Notes under the pieces: model-generated
What the model saw: the letters and a program-made list of their open reading frames with translations, nothing else
What the model was told of the DNA's origin: nothing
Databases searched by the model: none
Position numbers and translations under genes: made by a program
Assembly (NCBI RefSeq): GCF_007993655.1
Contig: NZ_CP029077.1
Coordinates: 862,744-926,743, forward strand
Direction of reading: 5' to 3'
DNA length: 64,000 nt
Origin: Candidatus Deianiraea vastatrix
Lineage (GTDB): Bacteria; Pseudomonadota; Alphaproteobacteria; Rickettsiales; Deianiraeaceae
Shown here: positions 10,496 to 18,910 of the stretch, one piece after another
Position numbering within the stretch: the stretch's first letter is position 1
Layout of the letters: the number at the start of each line of letters is the position of its first letter

Positions 10496-11587
10496 CTACA
10501 GCAACTTCTCCAGATTTTTGCATATCTCATCACCCATTGCGGATGTTCCAACTAAAGTGCAATTTTCGCCCTTAATATCCCCAGTTCTGTGCGTTTTTAA
10601 AGTTGCCTTTATAGCCTCGTCAATTTTATCTGCAATCTCGCCCTCGTTTATTGAATACTTAAACGCCATGGCAAGCGATGAAATCATCGCAATTGGATTT
10701 GCTAAATCTCTGCCCGCAATGTCAGGCGCAGACCCATGCACAGGCTCATAAAGTGCCGTTTTCTTCCCATTCAACTCGCCAAGTGACGCAGACCCAAGCA
10801 TTCCAATCGACCCCGTCAGCTGCGAGCCAAGATCCGATAATATATCCCCAAACATGTTCTCCATTACTAAAACATCATATTTCTTCGGGCATTTCACAAG
10901 CTCCATAGCCATGGCATCAACATACATGTGCGAAAGCTCAATGTCCCCGCGGCTTTTCCCAATGTTTTCCGCTACATCACGCCATAATTTCATAGACGCT
11001 AAAACATTCGCCTTGTCAACAGAGCATACCTTTTTGCCTCGCTTCTCGGCCAAATCAAACGCCACATTTACAATCCTTGCAATCTCAGATTCCTTATATG
11101 CAAGCGTATTAAATCCGTATCTCTGCCCCTCTTTTTCCTCAATTCCACGCGGCTGCCCAAAATAAAGCCCGCCAACAAGCTCACGCACTATCATTAAATT
11201 AAGCCCGGAAATATACTCTTTTTTAAGCGGAGACGCATCTGCAAGCTCGTCAAAAACCACTATAGGCCTTAGATTTGCAAATAAATTCAAGTCTTTTCTA
11301 ATCTTGAGCAAGCCAGCTTCTGGGCGAAGATGAGTCTCAAGCCCGTCCCACTTTGGGCCGCCAACCGCGCCAAGTAATACAAAATCAACATTTTTCCCCT
11401 TTTCAATAGTTGCATCTGAAACCGGCAAGCCCTCTTTGTCAATTGCAATGCCGCCAATTAAACTATCTTCAATATCCATCTCAAAACCGCACTTTCTAGC
11501 GATTAAATCTAGTATTTTTCTCACCTCACGCATCACCTCAACGCCAATTCCATCCCCAGCTAAGCAAAGTATTTTAATTTTCTTCAT
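10496..11587 (-). CDS. leuB: 3-isopropylmalate dehydrogenase
   Basis: Catalyses the NAD-dependent oxidative decarboxylation of 3-isopropylmalate, the third step specific to leucine synthesis, in the cytosol. The 363 residues match the family length. Visible signatures are GAVGGPKW near residue 75, the substrate-binding arginines in LRPEAGLL and NLRPI, RELVGGLYFGQPRG near 140, the metal-site block NMFGDILSDLGSQLTGSIG near 245, and the NAD-binding EPVHGSAPDIAGR near 283. No leuA, leuC or leuD is nearby, so the pathway genes are dispersed or incomplete. The gene stands alone on the minus strand, with a decayed copy of its own 3' end just downstream. Confidence 0.95.
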   Translation of the reverse strand: MKKIKILCLAGDGIGVEVMREVRKILDLIARKCGFEMDIEDSLIGGIAIDKEGLPVSDATIEKGKNVDFVLLGAVGGPKWDGLETHLRPEAGLLKIRKDLNLFANLRPIVVFDELADASPLKKEYISGLNLMIVRELVGGLYFGQPRGIEEKEGQRYGFNTLAYKESEIARIVNVAFDLAEKRGKKVCSVDKANVLASMKLWRDVAENIGKSRGDIELSHMYVDAMAMELVKCPKKYDVLVMENMFGDILSDLGSQLTGSIGMLGSASLGELNGKKTALYEPVHGSAPDIAGRDLANPIAMISSLAMAFKYSINEGEIADKIDEAIKATLKTHRTGDIKGENCTLVGTSAMGDEICKNLEKLL

Positions 11588-11955
11588 ATAATAACATTTT
11601 TTACCTTCTATAGATTTGATAATATTAAAGTCAATTATTATTCACAAAATTATTCCTAAATACTATATACTGAAAAAATAATAATGTTGCCAGGCTTTAT
11701 AACTAATCTTCATTATATGCCAATCCTTGCTTTATATCTTTGTAAAATACTTCAATAATTGAAATACTACTTACCAGTGCTCATCGCCACAATAACGCTT
11801 TCCATGCACTCCTTAATTTGCCCGTCTAAAAATGCCCGTGTGTTTGCCGTTTCGAAATCCAGTATTGAAAAGGCTTTTTCGCGACAATATAAGTAAACTA
11901 TTTTTAAATTTCTAATAAAACTAGATTATATCAAGTAAAAAGTTTATGAAATTAA
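11588..11955. other. 368-bp spacer between prfB and leuB holding a decayed copy of the prfB 3' end
   Basis: No gene, tRNA or terminator is convincing here. The only recognisable content is the copy of the prfB 3' end at 11779-11856, listed separately. The rest is AT-rich and unmatched to anything else in the window by eye. Confidence 0.7.
11779..11856. repeat. 78-bp near-identical copy of the prfB 3' end
   Basis: Positions 11779-11856 align without gaps to 11968-12045, the coding 3' end of prfB, with three mismatches. The offset is 189 bp. One mismatch cluster (ttcgcc versus ttgccc) would alter the encoded residues, so the copy is decaying and is not translated as part of prfB. Confidence 0.92.
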
Positions 11956-13041
11956 TTATTTATCCTCGCTCATCGCAACAATAACGCTTTCCATGCACTC
12001 CTTAATTTCGCCGTCTAAAAATGCCCGTGTGTTTGCCGTTTCGAAGTTGCTGCGTGTGTCTTTTACAAGCTGATATGGGTGTAAAACATAGTTTCTAATC
12101 TGGCTTCCAAAGCTTATGTCCATTTTACTTTCGTTAATCTTGTCTTGATCCGCCATTTTTTTACGCATTTGCTCCTCATAGAGCCTAGATTTTAGCATAT
12201 TCATTGCCTCAGAGCGATTTTGCACTTGAGACCTCTGAACCTGACATGCAACAACAATCCCGCTTGGAATATGCGTAATTCTGACCGCTGACTCGGTTTT
12301 ATTTACGTGTTGCCCACCTGCCCCTGAGCTTCGATATGTGTCAACTTTTATGTCAGATTCGCTAATATTTATCTCGATTTTATCGTCTATTATCGGGTAT
12401 GCAAAGACGCTTGCAAAACTTGTTTGGCGCTTGTCGTTGCTGTTAAATGGCGAAATGCGAACTAATCTGTGTACTCCAATCTCGCCTTTTAGCCATCCAT
12501 ATGCGAAATCTCCAGTTATTTTCACAGTAACGCTTTTTATTCCAGCCTCCTCGCCCTCTAAACTGTCAACTATTTCGTACTTAAATTTCTCAATATCCGC
12601 CCACATTGTGTACATTCTAAGCATCATTTGCGCCCAATCTTGGCTATCTGTGCCGCCGGCTCCGGAATTTATCTCTAAAAACGCACCGCAAATATCGGTT
12701 TCTCCTTGGAAATTGCTCATTATTTTCATCTTTTCAACCTGCTTTTGCAATTTTGAAAGCTCAAATGTAAACTCATTAATTTCAGCCTCACTTGCAACAG
12801 ATGCAAGGTCAACTATCGCATCAAATTCTCCCTTTATCCTTATAAAATCTGCTATTTTTCGCTCAAGTGAATTTTTTCTCTGCGAAAGCTTTGCAAATAA
12901 TACATGATCCTGCCAAGACTTCTCAATTTCGCCCTCAATACAAACTATCTCAGCCTGAACATCCCTTACCCTTAAAATCTTCTCAATAGAAATAAGAGAA
13001 CCAGATATGTCAGAAAATAGTGCATTATAAGAAGACTCCAT
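11956..13041 (-). CDS. prfB: peptide chain release factor 2
   Basis: Recognises UGA and UAA stop codons and triggers peptide release on the ribosome. The peptidyl-tRNA hydrolysis loop is present as SGAGGQHVNKTESAVRITH, and the codon-recognition tripeptide SPF, which distinguishes RF2 from RF1, is visible in RISPFNSNDKR. At 361 residues the reading frame is continuous from ATG 13041: the programmed +1 frameshift found near codon 25 in many bacteria is absent, so the usual autoregulation by UGA readthrough is not expected. The start codon overlaps the stop codon of the upstream 75-codon ORF (TAATG), implying translational coupling. Confidence 0.95.
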   Translation of the reverse strand: MESSYNALFSDISGSLISIEKILRVRDVQAEIVCIEGEIEKSWQDHVLFAKLSQRKNSLERKIADFIRIKGEFDAIVDLASVASEAEINEFTFELSKLQKQVEKMKIMSNFQGETDICGAFLEINSGAGGTDSQDWAQMMLRMYTMWADIEKFKYEIVDSLEGEEAGIKSVTVKITGDFAYGWLKGEIGVHRLVRISPFNSNDKRQTSFASVFAYPIIDDKIEINISESDIKVDTYRSSGAGGQHVNKTESAVRITHIPSGIVVACQVQRSQVQNRSEAMNMLKSRLYEEQMRKKMADQDKINESKMDISFGSQIRNYVLHPYQLVKDTRSNFETANTRAFLDGEIKECMESVIVAMSEDK

Positions 13042-13268
13042 TAGCTTGGATTAGATTCAGATCTCGAAGTTCCAATAATAACACTCCACGGTAACGGCTT
13101 GCCTTCAAATGAAACTATCTCAGTTGTGCCCGCAAAACATGCACCCATAAAACCATTTCTCTTACCTTGTAAAATAATACGCGCAGGAACAATGTCTCTT
13201 CCCTTGTACTTTTTGTTCTCGGCTTTTTTACGATCCGTACGTGCATTTTTCGATACATTTGACTTCAT
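13041..13268 (-). CDS. small basic hypothetical protein translationally coupled to prfB
   Basis: A 75-residue protein with a strongly basic N-terminal third (MKSNVSKNARTDRKKAENK) and a compact Gly-rich remainder. I do not recognise the family. Its stop codon overlaps the prfB start (TAATG) and it starts 30 bp after the end of dsbB, so it is probably part of a rpoD-dsbB-ORF-prfB unit. Coding status is supported by the tight junctions. The basic composition would suit RNA or ribosome contact, which is a guess. Confidence 0.65.
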   Translation of the reverse strand: MKSNVSKNARTDRKKAENKKYKGRDIVPARIILQGKRNGFMGACFAGTTEIVSFEGKPLPWSVIIGTSRSESNPS

Positions 13269-13298
13269 ATCTGTATTATATTTATATTACCCTAAAAC

Positions 13299-13757
13299 CT
13301 ATTTTTTTATAGTCAAGCTTTTATATAAAAAAATTGTAAAAAATTCAAAAATGCAATATAAAATGTTCCAAAAAGTCAACTTCACACCTAAAAAATACTT
13401 TGCAATCGAACATTTTACACTTACACTATATATATTCTCTATGCTAAAATCATCACAACTTGACTCAAAAATGCCATACTCAACACCAATATGATATACC
13501 GTTACACCAAAATTTATACCAATACACATCAAAACCACTAATAAACTATACTTTCCCCCACTATATCTAATAAATAAACCCGCAAATAAAAAACTAATAA
13601 AATGCATCCATCTTTCCGCAATACATAAAATACACGGTATTAACGATAAAAAATGCTCTAAAATAAAAGAAGTTGCAAACGGCGCTATAAATATTAACAA
13701 CACTAAAACCTTCAATCTAAACCCATCTAGCCTCTCTAAAAATCTTATCATAATCAT
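13299..13757 (-). CDS. dsbB: disulfide bond formation protein B family quinone oxidoreductase
   Basis: A 152-residue inner-membrane protein that would reoxidise the periplasmic thiol oxidase DsbA and pass electrons to quinone. The diagnostic first cysteine pair is present as IPCILCIAERW near residue 38, after the first helix, and a second pair (SSC and VKC, about residues 101 and 115) lies in the second periplasmic loop. Four hydrophobic helices can be seen. An alternative start two codons later is possible. It begins 6 bp after rpoD ends. dsbA is not in the window. Confidence 0.83.
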   Translation of the reverse strand: MIMIRFLERLDGFRLKVLVLLIFIAPFATSFILEHFLSLIPCILCIAERWMHFISFLFAGLFIRYSGGKYSLLVVLMCIGINFGVTVYHIGVEYGIFESSCDDFSIENIYSVSVKCSIAKYFLGVKLTFWNILYCIFEFFTIFLYKSLTIKK

Positions 13758-13763
13758 ACAAAA

Positions 13764-16091
13764 TCATCCACCACTAGAACCCTTGGTTGCAAAAGGCTTA
13801 AACTTGTTAGACCTCGTCGGATGCTGTAACTTCCTCAGCGCCTTCGCCTCAATCTGACGAATTCTCTCTCTCGTAACATTAAACTGCTGACCAACCTCCT
13901 CAAGCGTGCTATCAGAATTAAGACCAATCCCAAACCTTGTTCTAAGTACCCTTTCCTCTCTCGGCGATAAACTTGCAAGTGATGCATTTGTCACAGACCT
14001 TAAATTCTCATACTCTGCAGCGTCAAGCGGCGATGCAACATTGTCATTTTCTATCGTGTCACCAAATACACCCCCACCATCTCCCATAGGCGCATCCAAA
14101 CTTATCGGATCTTTCGCAATCCTCATTATCTTCTTAATCTTCACAAGCGGCATCGCAAGCTCGTTTGCTAACTCCTTTTGCGACGGCTCCCTTCCAAGCC
14201 TTTTTACCATATCTCTTGATGTTTTGTTAATCTTCCCAATTAACTCAGAAATGTGCGCCGGAATCCTTATAACCTTCCCATGATCAGAAATGGCCCTGCT
14301 TGCAGCCTGCTTTATCCACCATGTTGCATATGTTGAAAACTTATACCCCTTTCTATACTCAAACTTATCAACAGCACGAATTAAACCAATATTTCCCTCC
14401 TGTATTAAATCAACTAATGGTATACCTCTGTTTGCATAATTCTTCACTATCGATACAACAAGCCTTAAATTAGACTGCACCATCTCGGACTTCGCCTTCA
14501 TCGTGTCTCTTTGATATTTCTCCGTCTCAATCGCACTTCTCTTAAACTCATTTACCTTCATTAATATGCTTCTCTTAATCAATACAACTATCTCCTTTTG
14601 TATCGTAACTATATCACTTTCAACCTCACTTATCATCTCCTTTATACCATCACTTCCCCCATACTTACTGCTCTTTAATAATAATATTAAATCGTCAGTC
14701 ATCTCATTTCCAGAATATACCTCTAAAAACTCCTTTCTGCTTACCTTATACTTATCACATATACTCAATAACCTTGCCTCAAGATCTATTAACTTTTTAT
14801 ACGCCTCGTTTTGCTTAGCTATTATCGCAGTAATAATATTCTGATGTAACTTCACAGAATATACACCGTTAAATACATCATTTACTAACTTCTCATACTT
14901 TTCCTTGTCAATAGCAATATTGTGTAAATTATCCTTTTGTAACCTCAATAACTTTAAGCATATATCAGATACATTTCCTAATATATCCAATACCTTTGGC
15001 CTTAGCGCTACCTCCATCGATGCAATAGAAATGATAGGCTCGTCAGAAAACTCCTCAATATCCTCATCCTCATCACCTCCATCACCAGAATACTCAGATG
15101 ACCTTGACCTTAAATATGATATCCTGTTTTGCATTACAGTCGATGAATTCGGCACACCAGCCTCATCACTCTCAATTATAATACTATCCTTATACTCCGT
15201 AGTGTATAAACTATCAACATCTATCGCCTCTCTTAACTGTATCTTATTGTTATTTATATCATCATATAAATTTATTATCTCATTCATCCCAATCGCACTT
15301 GTACAAAATGACATCATTATCATCTTGTTTCCAACCTCTATCCTCTTTGCAATCTCCGTCTCCTCATCCTTTGTAAGTAACGATGACTTTCCTATCTGGC
15401 TCATGTATGCCTTTAAAGAATCGTCTATAAATACATCCTTCTCCTTCCCATCAAATCTCTTGTCATTTGAAAACTTGCTCTCTAAATCCTCAATATTCCC
15501 CACTACATCAATCCTTGCCTCTTCAAGTAAATTAACTAAATCCTCAGCAACTTCAGCACTAATCCTCGACGGTAACTGCTCCGATACATCTAAATACGTC
15601 ACATATCCAACCTCTTTTCCTATCTTCAGTAACGGCTTTAAATACTTTATCATCGATATCTTCTTTGGATTAGACTGGCTCTCAATATACTCAATAAAAT
15701 CCTCTATATCCTTGTTTGCCCTAAGCTCCATCTCTGTAAACATCCCCTCATCCCTTCCTCCAGTAATATCCCTCTTTTGCTCCTCACGAACTACACCTAC
15801 TTCATCCTTCATAACCTCCGTACTTACCTTCTTCTCAACAATAACATCTTTCTTCTTTTCACTAACTTCCATCTTATCCTTTACCTTATTAATACCCTCT
15901 GCATCACCCTTCTTCCTATTCTTTATATCACTTTCCTGAATTATCTTCTTTATGTTGTTTATCATCTTCTGCTCAGCCTTCATCTTGTCAAGCGCTACAT
16001 CCTTCATTCCATTGCCCTGAAAATTAAACTTTGCCCCCGAAATAACATTACTTCTTACATCCTTATTTTTATTTTTAATATTTTTTGGCAT
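13764..16091 (-). CDS. rpoD: RNA polymerase primary sigma factor (sigma70)
   Basis: Directs core RNA polymerase to housekeeping promoters. The 775 residues contain region 1.1 (about 135-205), region 1.2 ([10 protein letters not shown] near 225), a variable acidic insert ([14 protein letters not shown] near 340), the core-binding and -10 recognition region 2 ([30 protein letters not shown], about 535-605), region 3, and the region 4 helix-turn-helix ([20 protein letters not shown] near 740). The first 120 residues are an unusually Lys-rich extension. No dnaG accompanies it. dsbB follows at 6 bp. The strong TTGACA/TATAAT boxes in this window are the expected target of this factor. Confidence 0.97.
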   Translation of the reverse strand: MPKNIKNKNKDVRSNVISGAKFNFQGNGMKDVALDKMKAEQKMINNIKKIIQESDIKNRKKGDAEGINKVKDKMEVSEKKKDVIVEKKVSTEVMKDEVGVVREEQKRDITGGRDEGMFTEMELRANKDIEDFIEYIESQSNPKKISMIKYLKPLLKIGKEVGYVTYLDVSEQLPSRISAEVAEDLVNLLEEARIDVVGNIEDLESKFSNDKRFDGKEKDVFIDDSLKAYMSQIGKSSLLTKDEETEIAKRIEVGNKMIMMSFCTSAIGMNEIINLYDDINNNKIQLREAIDVDSLYTTEYKDSIIIESDEAGVPNSSTVMQNRISYLRSRSSEYSGDGGDEDEDIEEFSDEPIISIASMEVALRPKVLDILGNVSDICLKLLRLQKDNLHNIAIDKEKYEKLVNDVFNGVYSVKLHQNIITAIIAKQNEAYKKLIDLEARLLSICDKYKVSRKEFLEVYSGNEMTDDLILLLKSSKYGGSDGIKEMISEVESDIVTIQKEIVVLIKRSILMKVNEFKRSAIETEKYQRDTMKAKSEMVQSNLRLVVSIVKNYANRGIPLVDLIQEGNIGLIRAVDKFEYRKGYKFSTYATWWIKQAASRAISDHGKVIRIPAHISELIGKINKTSRDMVKRLGREPSQKELANELAMPLVKIKKIMRIAKDPISLDAPMGDGGGVFGDTIENDNVASPLDAAEYENLRSVTNASLASLSPREERVLRTRFGIGLNSDSTLEEVGQQFNVTRERIRQIEAKALRKLQHPTRSNKFKPFATKGSSGG

Positions 16092-16249
16092 AAAAAGAGA
16101 GAGGTTCTCTTATCTCTAAAATCCATTAAAATAAAAATCAAGACTTTTTTACAATACAACAAAAACAATATCATAACTTTAAATAAAAAAAATCTCTTGA
16201 TTTTTAAAACATTAATTACAACAATCCCTCTAATTATATTAACCTCTTT

Positions 16250-17131
16250 ATGCAAAAAGACTTCACAGCCCTTCAAAAATATATCTCAGACTGTGCAACG
16301 CGAATAAATCAACAACTCTCTAAAACCCTTGCATTTGACGAAAATGACCCCATCGCAAAACTCCTAAATGCAATGCAATACTCCGTTCTTGCCCCAGATG
16401 CAAAAAGATTTCGCCCATTCCTTCTAGTTGCAACCTCAGACCTTCTTGAAATAAATAGAGATATTTCAATTAAATACGCCTCAATCGTAGAACTAATACA
16501 CTGCTACTCTCTCGTTCATGATGACCTTCCAGCCCTCGATAATGATGACTATCGTAGAGGTAAACCAACATGCCATAAAGCATTTGACGAAGCTACAGCA
16601 ATCCTCACAGGCGATGCCCTCCTTACAAAAGCTTTCCAAATAGCATCAGAAATAAATGACCCAATCGACCCAACAATACAACTGCAAATTATCAATATAA
16701 TCGCAAATGCAGCCTCTACAAAAGGTCTAATCGGCGGTCAATTCATCGATATAACATCATCACCAAATAATATCCAAGAAGCAATGCGCATGAACGCAAT
16801 GAAAACAGGCGCACTCTTTAAAGTATGCTGCGAAATACCAATTGCCCTTGCAGCTAAAAAAATATCAAAAAACCACGCACGGCACATCACCCTTTACTCC
16901 CAAAGTATCGGCGCAGCATTCCAAATAATCGACGATATACACGACTGTATAGAAGACTCAACTAAAAAGAAAGACCAAAGTAATATCGTCTCAATAGTTG
17001 GTGTAGATCAAGCTAAAAATGAAGCTCAAATCCTCATTAATCAAGCAATAGATATGATGTCAATATTCGAGTCTAAAAAAGCAACAGTTCTAATCGAATT
17101 CGCCAAATACATTCACTCACGTATTTTATAA
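16250..17131 (+). CDS. ispA: polyprenyl (farnesyl-type) diphosphate synthase
   Basis: Condenses isopentenyl diphosphate with allylic diphosphates to make the C15 (or C10/C20) precursor for quinones and undecaprenyl lipid. In the 293 residues the first Asp-rich motif is HDDLPALDNDD at 90-100, the bacterial FPP-synthase form with four residues between DD and D. The second is IIDDIHD at 226-232, and the GKPTCHKAF and GGQFID motifs lie between. The gene starts a plus-strand run with nuoE 2 bp later and dnaJ 39 bp after that. dxs, which feeds the same pathway, is encoded at 22.4-24.2 kb. Exact chain length is not readable from sequence. Confidence 0.9.
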   Translation: MQKDFTALQKYISDCATRINQQLSKTLAFDENDPIAKLLNAMQYSVLAPDAKRFRPFLLVATSDLLEINRDISIKYASIVELIHCYSLVHDDLPALDNDDYRRGKPTCHKAFDEATAILTGDALLTKAFQIASEINDPIDPTIQLQIINIIANAASTKGLIGGQFIDITSSPNNIQEAMRMNAMKTGALFKVCCEIPIALAAKKISKNHARHITLYSQSIGAAFQIIDDIHDCIEDSTKKKDQSNIVSIVGVDQAKNEAQILINQAIDMMSIFESKKATVLIEFAKYIHSRIL

Positions 17132-17133
17132 CT

Positions 17134-17634
17134 ATGTTCCAATTTAACCAAGAAAACCATCAAAAATCACAAGAAATCCTTGCAAAATACCCATCAGATA
17201 AAAAACGCTCCGCAATAATGCCATTCCTTTGGCTTGCTCAAGAACAAGATGGCGATAATATCCTTTCTAAAGATAAAATAGAATATGTCGCACAACTCCT
17301 TTCTATCCCCGTAATACAAGTCTACGAAGTCGCAACCTTCTATACAATGTATAACCTTGAAAATGTCGGCGCTAATCACATACAAATATGCAATACCGTC
17401 CCATGCTCCCTTGTTGGCTCAAAAGACATCCTTGCCACCATTGAAAAACTCACAGGCGTTAAAGAAAATACAATATCTCCAAATGGTAAATTTTCCTTCT
17501 CTAAAGTAGAATGCCTTGGCGCATGTAACGCAGCACCAGTAATACAAATAAACAATAAACAATATCACGAAAAAATGAATAAAGAAAAAATGCTCGAATT
17601 ATTTTATAAACTCTCAGGTCTTGAAAATATATAA
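17134..17634 (+). CDS. nuoE: NADH-quinone oxidoreductase subunit E (24 kDa)
   Basis: Peripheral-arm subunit of respiratory complex I, carrying the N1a [2Fe-2S] cluster next to the FMN subunit NuoF. The four ligands are visible as C86 and C91 (QICNTVPC) and C127 and C131 (VECLGAC), the usual thioredoxin-like ferredoxin pattern. The 166-residue length is typical. No other nuo gene is adjacent. nuoB lies alone about 22 kb away, so the nuo operon is broken up in this genome. It begins 2 bp after ispA. Confidence 0.94.
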   Translation: MFQFNQENHQKSQEILAKYPSDKKRSAIMPFLWLAQEQDGDNILSKDKIEYVAQLLSIPVIQVYEVATFYTMYNLENVGANHIQICNTVPCSLVGSKDILATIEKLTGVKENTISPNGKFSFSKVECLGACNAAPVIQINNKQYHEKMNKEKMLELFYKLSGLENI

Positions 17635-17673
17635 AATATGAATATATTAATAACGCAATCATAATATAACTAT

Positions 17674-18804
17674 ATGGCAAAAGACTTCTACGATACACTT
17701 GGCATCTCAAAAACAGCAACACAAGATGAAATAAAAGCAGCCTATAAAAAAATGGCAATTAAATATCACCCAGATAGAAATCAAGATAAAAAAGAGGAAT
17801 CAGAAAAAAAAATGAAGGAAATTAACGAAGCATATGATACACTCGGTGACCCAAATAAACGCCAAAACTACGATAGATTCGGCTCAAGCGGACAAAACGG
17901 TGGATTTGGCGGTCAAGGCGGCTTTAGCGGCGGATTTAACCAAGGCTTCTCAGGATTTGAAGATATATTCGAAGATATAAACAGCATGTTCGGCGGCGCA
18001 TCATCCCGCTCCCGTAGAGAACGCAGCGATGGAAGACAAAAGGGCTCAGACCTCCGCTATACAGTAAAACTAACACTAAAAGAAGCATACCTTGGTATTA
18101 AAAAAAATATCTCCTTTAAAGCCCTTGGTAAATGCGACCAATGTAACGGTAAAGGCGGCGAAGGCGTAATAACATGTAACGAATGTAATGGCGCAGGAAC
18201 AATCCGCTATCAACAAGGCTTCTTCATCGTCGAAAATACCTGCCCAAAATGCCGTGGAGACGGTATAATGATTAAAAACCCTTGCCGCTCTTGTAAAGGC
18301 TCAGGTAGAAAAGAAAAGGAATTTAACATCACAGTAGATATCCCTCGTGGCGTGTCTGACTCAGATAATATACGCGTTTCACAATCAGGTGAAGCAGGTA
18401 TTCGCGGTGGCCAATCAGGTGACCTTTTCGTTGCTATTAAAATCACAGAAGATGACTTCTTCAGACGTGACGGCGATAATCTAATATGCGATATACCCGT
18501 TAAATTCACTCGTGCAATCCTTGGTGGCGAAATAGCAATACCACTAATAGACGGCACAATACATAAACTAAATATCTCAGAAGGTATCCAAAATGGCGAT
18601 AGAATAAAAGTTTCATCTAAAGGTATGCCACGCTATAACTCTAATAACTTTGGCGACCTATTCATCTACATAAAAATCGAAACCCCAATTAACCTCTCTA
18701 AAGACCAAAAACGCATAGTAGAAGAACTCGATCGCTCAATAGATGATAAAATGAACCCTAAAACTAATAATTTTATCAATAAAATTAAATCACTTTTTAA
18801 TTAA
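17674..18804 (+). CDS. dnaJ: chaperone protein DnaJ
   Basis: Cochaperone that delivers unfolded clients to DnaK and stimulates its ATPase. The J domain spans residues 1-70 with HPD at 32-34. A Gly/Phe-rich linker covers about 75-105. Four CxxCxGxG zinc motifs lie at about 154-210 (CDQCNGKG, CNECNGAG, CPKCRGDG, CRSCKGSG), followed by the substrate-binding C-terminal domain. At 376 residues it is a complete type I DnaJ. dnaK and grpE are not adjacent. It is probably the last gene of ispA-nuoE-dnaJ. Confidence 0.97.
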   Translation: MAKDFYDTLGISKTATQDEIKAAYKKMAIKYHPDRNQDKKEESEKKMKEINEAYDTLGDPNKRQNYDRFGSSGQNGGFGGQGGFSGGFNQGFSGFEDIFEDINSMFGGASSRSRRERSDGRQKGSDLRYTVKLTLKEAYLGIKKNISFKALGKCDQCNGKGGEGVITCNECNGAGTIRYQQGFFIVENTCPKCRGDGIMIKNPCRSCKGSGRKEKEFNITVDIPRGVSDSDNIRVSQSGEAGIRGGQSGDLFVAIKITEDDFFRRDGDNLICDIPVKFTRAILGGEIAIPLIDGTIHKLNISEGIQNGDRIKVSSKGMPRYNSNNFGDLFIYIKIETPINLSKDQKRIVEELDRSIDDKMNPKTNNFINKIKSLFN

Positions 18805-18910
18805 TAAACCATCCTAAAACCCCATACAATAAACCAATACTCACACCTTCTAAAAAAATGCTTCCAGAAATAAAAACCCTTCATACATAAAACACAAATT
18901 TTCCATTTGT

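Noticed and set aside
11956-13041. Programmed +1 frameshift in prfB
   Set aside because: The frame is continuous from ATG to stop, and no in-frame TGA lies in the first 40 codons.
14905-15939. Long plus-strand open frame opposite rpoD
   Set aside because: Ser/Ile/Leu-rich with no domain; it mirrors the Lys/Asp/Glu codons of rpoD on the other strand.
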